Shown here: positions 60,359-64,000 of the stretch, piece after piece
How positions within the stretch are numbered: the first letter of the stretch is position 1
Layout of the letters: each line of letters begins with the position of its first letter
Assembly (NCBI RefSeq): GCF_028368935.1
Contig: NZ_JAQNDK010000002.1
Coordinates: 1,736,001-1,800,000 of the forward strand
Reading direction: 5' to 3'
DNA from: Sorangium aterium
Lineage (GTDB): Bacteria; Myxococcota_A; Polyangia; Polyangiales; Polyangiaceae
DNA: 64,000 nucleotides
Notes under the pieces: generated by a model
Seen by the model: the letters and a program-made list of their open reading frames with translations, nothing else
Told to the model about the DNA's origin: nothing
Databases searched by the model: none
Position numbers and translations under genes: made by a program

Positions 60359-61036
60359 ATGCTCGTCCACGCCGCTCATGCCCCCGCCCGGTCCTCGAAC
60401 CCAGCGCCGCCGTCGCCCGGCGCGACGCGCGCGCTCGGGCGCGGGCCGTCCTTCGGCGCGGCGCGGACGGCGCCAGGAGAGGGCTCGCGGGGAGCGGCCG
60501 ACGAGCTGCTCCGGGGCCTTGTCGAAATGACACCGGAGCTCTTCGGCCGCGCGCTGCGGCTCTCCCGGACGCCCGCGACGGCCGAGGACCTCGTGCAGGA
60601 CACGGTGGAGCGCGCGATCCGGTTTGCGGGGAGCTACGAGCCCGGGACCAACCTGCGGGCGTGGGTGCACCAGATCCTCTTCAGCGTCTTCATCACCCGC
60701 TGCCGCCGCAGCCGCCGCGAGCGCAACGCCCTCGACGTGCTCGCGAGCGACCCGTGCGCGTGGACCGCGCCGGAGCGCTGCGCCGACGTGCACGCCCTCT
60801 CGCCCGGCGTGCGGCGCGCGCTCGCGACGCTCCCGCCGACCTTCCGTGACACCCTGGTGCTCGTGGATCTCGAGGAGATGTCTTACAAGGACGCAGCGAC
60901 GCGGCTGGGCGTCCCGGTCGGCACCGTCATGAGCCGCCTGCACCGCGGCCGGAAGCTGCTCGCCGAGGTGCTGCAGAGCGAAGCGCCGGGCGGCAAGACC
61001 GAGGCGAGGAGCGACGTGAAGGCCGCGGCGGCATGA
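60359..61036 (+). CDS. ECF-type RNA polymerase sigma factor
   Basis: 225 aa. After a low-complexity N-terminus of about 45 residues: sigma region 2 (ELFGRALRLSRTPATAEDLV, QDTVERAIRFAGSYEPG, then LRAWVHQILFSVFITRCRR) and region 4 (LATLPPTFRDTLVLVDLEEM, YKDAATRLGVPVGTVMSRLH). No region 3, as expected of group IV. AGGAGGT at ideal distance. No anti-sigma gene is adjacent. It appears to be under sigma-54 control, so the two alternative sigma systems are linked here. Confidence 0.9.
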   Translation: MLVHAAHAPARSSNPAPPSPGATRALGRGPSFGAARTAPGEGSRGAADELLRGLVEMTPELFGRALRLSRTPATAEDLVQDTVERAIRFAGSYEPGTNLRAWVHQILFSVFITRCRRSRRERNALDVLASDPCAWTAPERCADVHALSPGVRRALATLPPTFRDTLVLVDLEEMSYKDAATRLGVPVGTVMSRLHRGRKLLAEVLQSEAPGGKTEARSDVKAAAA

Positions 61037-61254
61037 GCGATCGCGGCGGCGATCTCCGTCGCCCGCGACCGGGCGTCGCGTCGCTCCTGCGCTGCGCCGA
61101 TGCGGCCCGATTCGCCGCCGCAACGAGGGCTCTTTCGGCCGCCTGCGCGCCGCGCCTGCCTGCCGCGCTCGCGCGCTGCGCCTGCTTGCCGCGGTGATCT
61201 GCGCCCCCTACCATCGTCGTGCCACCGAGGAAGCGTTCCTCGCCAGGAGGCACC

Positions 61255-62598
61255 ATGGCAACGACCGCGAGAGAGCCTCACGTCGTGATCGTCGGCGGAG
61301 GGTTCGGCGGCCTGAACGCGGCAAAGGCGCTCCGTGACGCGCCCGTCCGGGTCACCCTCATCGACAGGACCAATCATCACCTGTTCCAGCCGCTGCTCTA
61401 TCAGGTGGCGACGGCCAGCCTCTCGCCGGCCGACATCGCGGTCCCGATCCGATCGGTCCTGTCGCGCCAGCGCAACGTCCGGGTCCTGCTCGGCGAGGTG
61501 ACGGGCGTGGACCTCGCCGGCCGGCGCGTCTCCGTCGACGGCGACCCGCTGGACTACGACTTCCTGATCCTCGCGGTCGGCGCGACGAACAACTACTTTG
61601 GCCACGAGGAGTGGGCCCGGTTCGCGCCGGCGCTCAAGAACCTCGACGAGGCGCTCACCATCCGCGAGCGCATGCTGCTCGCCTTCGAGGCCGCCGAGCG
61701 CGAGGAGGACCCCGCAGCGCGGCGGCGGCTGCTCACGTTCGTCGTCATCGGCGGCGGCGCCACGGGCGTCGAGATGGCCGGCGCCTTCGCCGAGCTCGCG
61801 CGCTACATCCTCGCGCGCGACTTCCGCTCCCTCGACCCCTCGCTCTCGCGGGTGCTGCTCGTCGAGATCGGCGCCCGCATCCTCCAGGCCTTCCCGGAGA
61901 GCCTCTCTGCGAGCGCCGAGGAGCAGCTCACGTCCCTCGGGGTCGAGGTCATCAAGGGGCGCCGCTTCCGCCGCATCGACGAGCAGGGGGTGGAGTTCGA
62001 GGACGGCGAGCGCCTCCGCGCCGCGACCGTCATCTGGGCCGCGGGGGTCCGCGGCACCCCGCTCGCGCACGCGCTCGGCGTCGAGCTCGATCGCGTCGGC
62101 CGCGTGAAGGTCGGGCCGGACTGCTCCCTCCCCGGGCATCCGAACGTCTTCGCGATCGGCGACATGGCGATGCTCCGCGACCGGAACGGCGTCGACGTGC
62201 CCGGCCTCAGCCCTGCCGCGATCCAGGAGGGGCGCTTCGTCGCGCGCTGCATCCTCGGCGATCTCGAGGGCCGCCCGCGCGGGCAGTTCGCCTACCTCGA
62301 CAAGGGGACGATGGCGACCATCGGCCGCTCGCGCGCCATCGCGAAGGTCGGGCGCCTGCAGATGTCGGGCACGCTGGCGTGGCTCGCCTGGCTGGCCGTC
62401 CACGTGCTGTTCCTTATCGGCTTCAGGAACCGCTTCACCGTCATGTTCGCGTGGATGTGGCAGTACATCACCTTCAAGCGCGGCGCCCGCCTCATCACCG
62501 GCCATACCTCGCCGGTGCTCCTGGCGGCGCCTGCGCCTTCGCTGCGTCGCCCGTCGGCCGCGAGTCCGGCGGCTGAGGCCGTCTCCAGCGGCCCCTGA
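61255..62598 (+). CDS. ndh: type II NADH:quinone oxidoreductase
   Basis: 447 aa from ATG 61255 behind AGGAGG. FAD-binding GGGFGGLNAAKAL at the N-terminus, then HHLFQPLLYQVATASLSP; NADH-binding VVIGGGATGVEMAGAFAEL (about 165); second FAD contact VFAIGDMA (about 300); membrane-associating segment LAWLAWLAVHVLFLIGFRN near 385 and the conserved RFTVMFAWMWQY. Single-subunit, non-proton-pumping NADH dehydrogenase of the inner membrane. Ends with an Ala/Pro/Ser tail. Confidence 0.93.
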   Translation: MATTAREPHVVIVGGGFGGLNAAKALRDAPVRVTLIDRTNHHLFQPLLYQVATASLSPADIAVPIRSVLSRQRNVRVLLGEVTGVDLAGRRVSVDGDPLDYDFLILAVGATNNYFGHEEWARFAPALKNLDEALTIRERMLLAFEAAEREEDPAARRRLLTFVVIGGGATGVEMAGAFAELARYILARDFRSLDPSLSRVLLVEIGARILQAFPESLSASAEEQLTSLGVEVIKGRRFRRIDEQGVEFEDGERLRAATVIWAAGVRGTPLAHALGVELDRVGRVKVGPDCSLPGHPNVFAIGDMAMLRDRNGVDVPGLSPAAIQEGRFVARCILGDLEGRPRGQFAYLDKGTMATIGRSRAIAKVGRLQMSGTLAWLAWLAVHVLFLIGFRNRFTVMFAWMWQYITFKRGARLITGHTSPVLLAAPAPSLRRPSAASPAAEAVSSGP

Positions 62599-62637
62599 GC
62601 GCGCCTTCCCCCGCTTGCTTGACGCGCGCCCTCCACC

Positions 62638-63330
62638 ATGGCGGATACGCGTCCAGTGAAGGCACGCAGAGCCCAGACCCCCGCGCGATCGGCGGCTGCC
62701 GAGCCGCCGTCCCCACCCCCGCCCCCGGCGAGCGAGCCTGGCGGGGACGACCCGGCGTTCGACGAGGCGTCGGACCTCACGCCGGTCGTCGCCTCCAACC
62801 TGAAGCGGTTCCGGGCCGAGCGCGGCCTCTCGCTCGAGCGCCTGGCGAAGGCGTCCGGGGTGAGCCGGGCGATGCTCGGGCAGATCGAGCTGGGCCAGAG
62901 CACGCCGACCATCAACGTCCTCTGGAAGATCGCGCGCGCCCTCGGGGTCCCCTTCTCGGCGCTGATGAGCCAGGCGACCTCGCCCGTCACGACCGTCATG
63001 CAGTCCTCGCACGCGCGCATCCTGCGATCGCGCAACGGCGACTTCTCTTCCCGGGCGCTCTTCCCGATGGACCGGCCGCGCAACGTGGAGTTCTACGAGC
63101 TCCGCCTCGCGCCGCGCTCGGTCGAGCACGCCGACGCGCACGCGCCGGGCACCGCGGAGAACCTGATCGTCACCGAGGGCTCGGTGGAAATCACCGTGGC
63201 CGGCGAGCGGCGCCTGCTCGAGACCGGCGACGCCATCCTGTTCGAGGCCGACAGCCCGCACAGCTACCGCAACCCGGGCAGCGCAGAGGCCGTCATGTAC
63301 CTCGTCATGACCTACGGCTCGCGCGGGTAG
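62638..63330 (+). CDS. XRE-cupin transcriptional regulator
   Basis: 230 aa. Disordered N-terminus rich in Pro/Ala (about 45 residues), HTH_3 domain VASNLKRFRAERGLSLERLA (about 50-105, then KASGVSRAMLGQIELGQSTP), and a C-terminal cupin (AHAPGTAENLIVTEGSVEIT; then GDAILFEADSPHSYRNPG). PuuR-like layout: the cupin senses a small ligand. Upstream of a sulfur-transport gene set on the same strand, so a sulfur or amino-acid signal is a reasonable guess. Confidence 0.88.
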   Translation: MADTRPVKARRAQTPARSAAAEPPSPPPPPASEPGGDDPAFDEASDLTPVVASNLKRFRAERGLSLERLAKASGVSRAMLGQIELGQSTPTINVLWKIARALGVPFSALMSQATSPVTTVMQSSHARILRSRNGDFSSRALFPMDRPRNVEFYELRLAPRSVEHADAHAPGTAENLIVTEGSVEITVAGERRLLETGDAILFEADSPHSYRNPGSAEAVMYLVMTYGSRG

Positions 63331-63450
63331 GTAGGTAGCTCGGCCGCATTTCCGGACCCCACCGGCCTCGTGTCCCTCCGGTATCCAAGACATGTCCTCC
63401 GTTATTTTGGCAGAACTCCCTTGCGTCCTCTGCTTTAGCGTGAGATATGT

Positions 63451-63462
63451 CCGTTATAACGG
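63451..63462. promoter_or_regulatory. 12-bp palindrome upstream of the DUF2325-like gene
   Basis: CCGTTATAACGG is a perfect 12-bp palindrome in an AT-richer gap between the XRE-cupin gene and the next gene, 36 bases before ATG 63498. A likely operator or promoter element of the downstream sulfur-uptake genes. Confidence 0.5.
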
Positions 63463-63497
63463 CGGTTACCCGCTGCGAGGAGCAAGGAGGCGGAGCG

Positions 63498-63821
63498 ATG
63501 CGGATCACCTGGATTGGTGGGTTGGATCGCAACCAGGCTCAGCTGGAGCGGATGGCCCTGCAGGCGGGGCACCATCTGGAGTTTCACACGGGCAACACGG
63601 GCGGCCGCGGGGCGGCCGAGCTGCGGGCGGCCATCGAGCGGGCCGATCTCGTGATCGTGCTGACCGACGTGAACAGCCACGGCGGTGTGCTCCTCGCCAA
63701 GAAGCTCTGCCAGAAGCTCGGCCGCGCGGCGTTCATGGCCCGGCGCTGCGGCGCCTCGCGCTTCCAGCAGCTGCTCGACGCGCTCGCGCAGCGGGAATCG
63801 CGGTATCTCGCGGCTGGATGA
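63498..63821 (+). CDS. DUF2325-like protein
   Basis: 107 aa from ATG 63498 behind AAGGAGG; an earlier GTG/ATG at 63447 would add an unlike extension. Rossmann-like start MRITWIGGLDRNQAQLE, then GRGAAELRAAIERADLVIVL, VNSHGGVLLAKKLCQKLGRA and ARRCGASRF. These match the small single-domain DUF2325 proteins with conserved Gly-Gly and Cys/Ser positions often encoded near sulfur or metal uptake genes. Exact role unknown. Confidence 0.75.
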   Translation: MRITWIGGLDRNQAQLERMALQAGHHLEFHTGNTGGRGAAELRAAIERADLVIVLTDVNSHGGVLLAKKLCQKLGRAAFMARRCGASRFQQLLDALAQRESRYLAAG

Positions 63822-63838
63822 GGGAGTAGGGACGATCG

Positions 63839-64000
63839 ATGCGATGCTTGATGACGGTGCTTTGTTGTGTGCTGGCGCTGGCGCTCTCGGCGTGCTCGAA
63901 GGGCGATGCGGCCGGCGCCTCGAAGTCGGGGTCGCTGCAGATACTGAACGTCTCGTACGACCCCACGCGTGAGCTCTATGAAGAGGTGAACGCCGCCTTC
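63839..64000 (+). CDS. sulfate/thiosulfate ABC transporter substrate-binding protein (partial)
   Basis: 54 codons to the window edge from ATG 63839 (AGGGAGTAGGG upstream). Lipobox LSAC in LALALSACSKGD; then SLQILNVSYDPTRELYEEVN, where NVSYDPTRELY is the sulfate-binding protein (Sbp/CysP) signature. The rest of the protein and the CysTWA components should lie beyond the window. 17 bases after the DUF2325-like gene, so in the same operon. Confidence 0.88.
   Translation, partial: MRCLMTVLCCVLALALSACSKGDAAGASKSGSLQILNVSYDPTRELYEEVNAAF

Overview
The window looks like chromosome from a very GC-rich myxobacterium of the Sorangium/Polyangium type. Evidence: extreme third-position GC; a metalloprotease with a MYXO-CTERM-like tail (11049-12269); two huge Ser/Thr-kinase fusion proteins (35803-40569 and 44807-48127); TPR, FHA and LysM proteins; cytochrome-like and Gly-rich lipoproteins; and a sigma-54 activator together with a near-perfect -24/-12 promoter. 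The species cannot be named from the sequence alone.

Left host segment, 1-14.54 kb: an edge-truncated lipoprotein, an O-methyltransferase, coaX overlapping a FecCD-type permease, a Nudix protein with a damaged Nudix box, a double-FHA zinc-ribbon protein, ruvA coupled to a cytochrome-like lipoprotein, a coiled-coil lipoprotein/LysM pair, a 40-residue-repeat TPR protein, a secreted protein plus matrixin-like protease pair, a lipoprotein gene broken by an in-frame TAG, and an AT-hook RNA-ligase-like protein with its own promoter.

Integrated element, about 14545-35817 (21.3 kb): the same 15-base sequence sits at both ends. On the right it is the last codons of a giant kinase/sigma-54 regulator; on the left it carries the start codon of a small gene that, without the element, would overlap the regulator's stop codon in one operon. 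The element therefore appears to have inserted exactly between two translationally coupled host genes. It encodes a tyrosine integrase, an excisionase-like protein, RHH and HTH regulators with palindromic operators, a RepA-type helicase next to an iteron-like array, and an HK97-type prohead protease homologue, but I see no terminase, portal or recognisable capsid. Almost all its genes run in the same direction as the host regulator. It has been invaded twice: an IS5-family (IS427-like) IS cut off the integrase C-terminus, and a zinc-ribbon/DDE transposase/TniB-like ATPase cassette lies at 19.5-22.7 kb. Several of its genes are duplicated modules.

Right host segment, 35.8-64 kb: the kinase/sigma-54 regulator, an outer-membrane protein, an alpha/beta hydrolase, an Eis-like acetyltransferase, a J-domain protein, a kinase-TPR receptor, a redoxin lipoprotein, a beta-barrel/PAP2 pair, a cupin, two tandem DUF4139-type proteins, an Eco57I-like methylase, acpS with a repeat tail coupled to a bifunctional NAD(P)H-hydrate repair enzyme, an ECF sigma factor behind a sigma-54-type promoter, a type II NADH dehydrogenase, an XRE-cupin regulator, a DUF2325-like protein and the start of a sulfate-binding protein.
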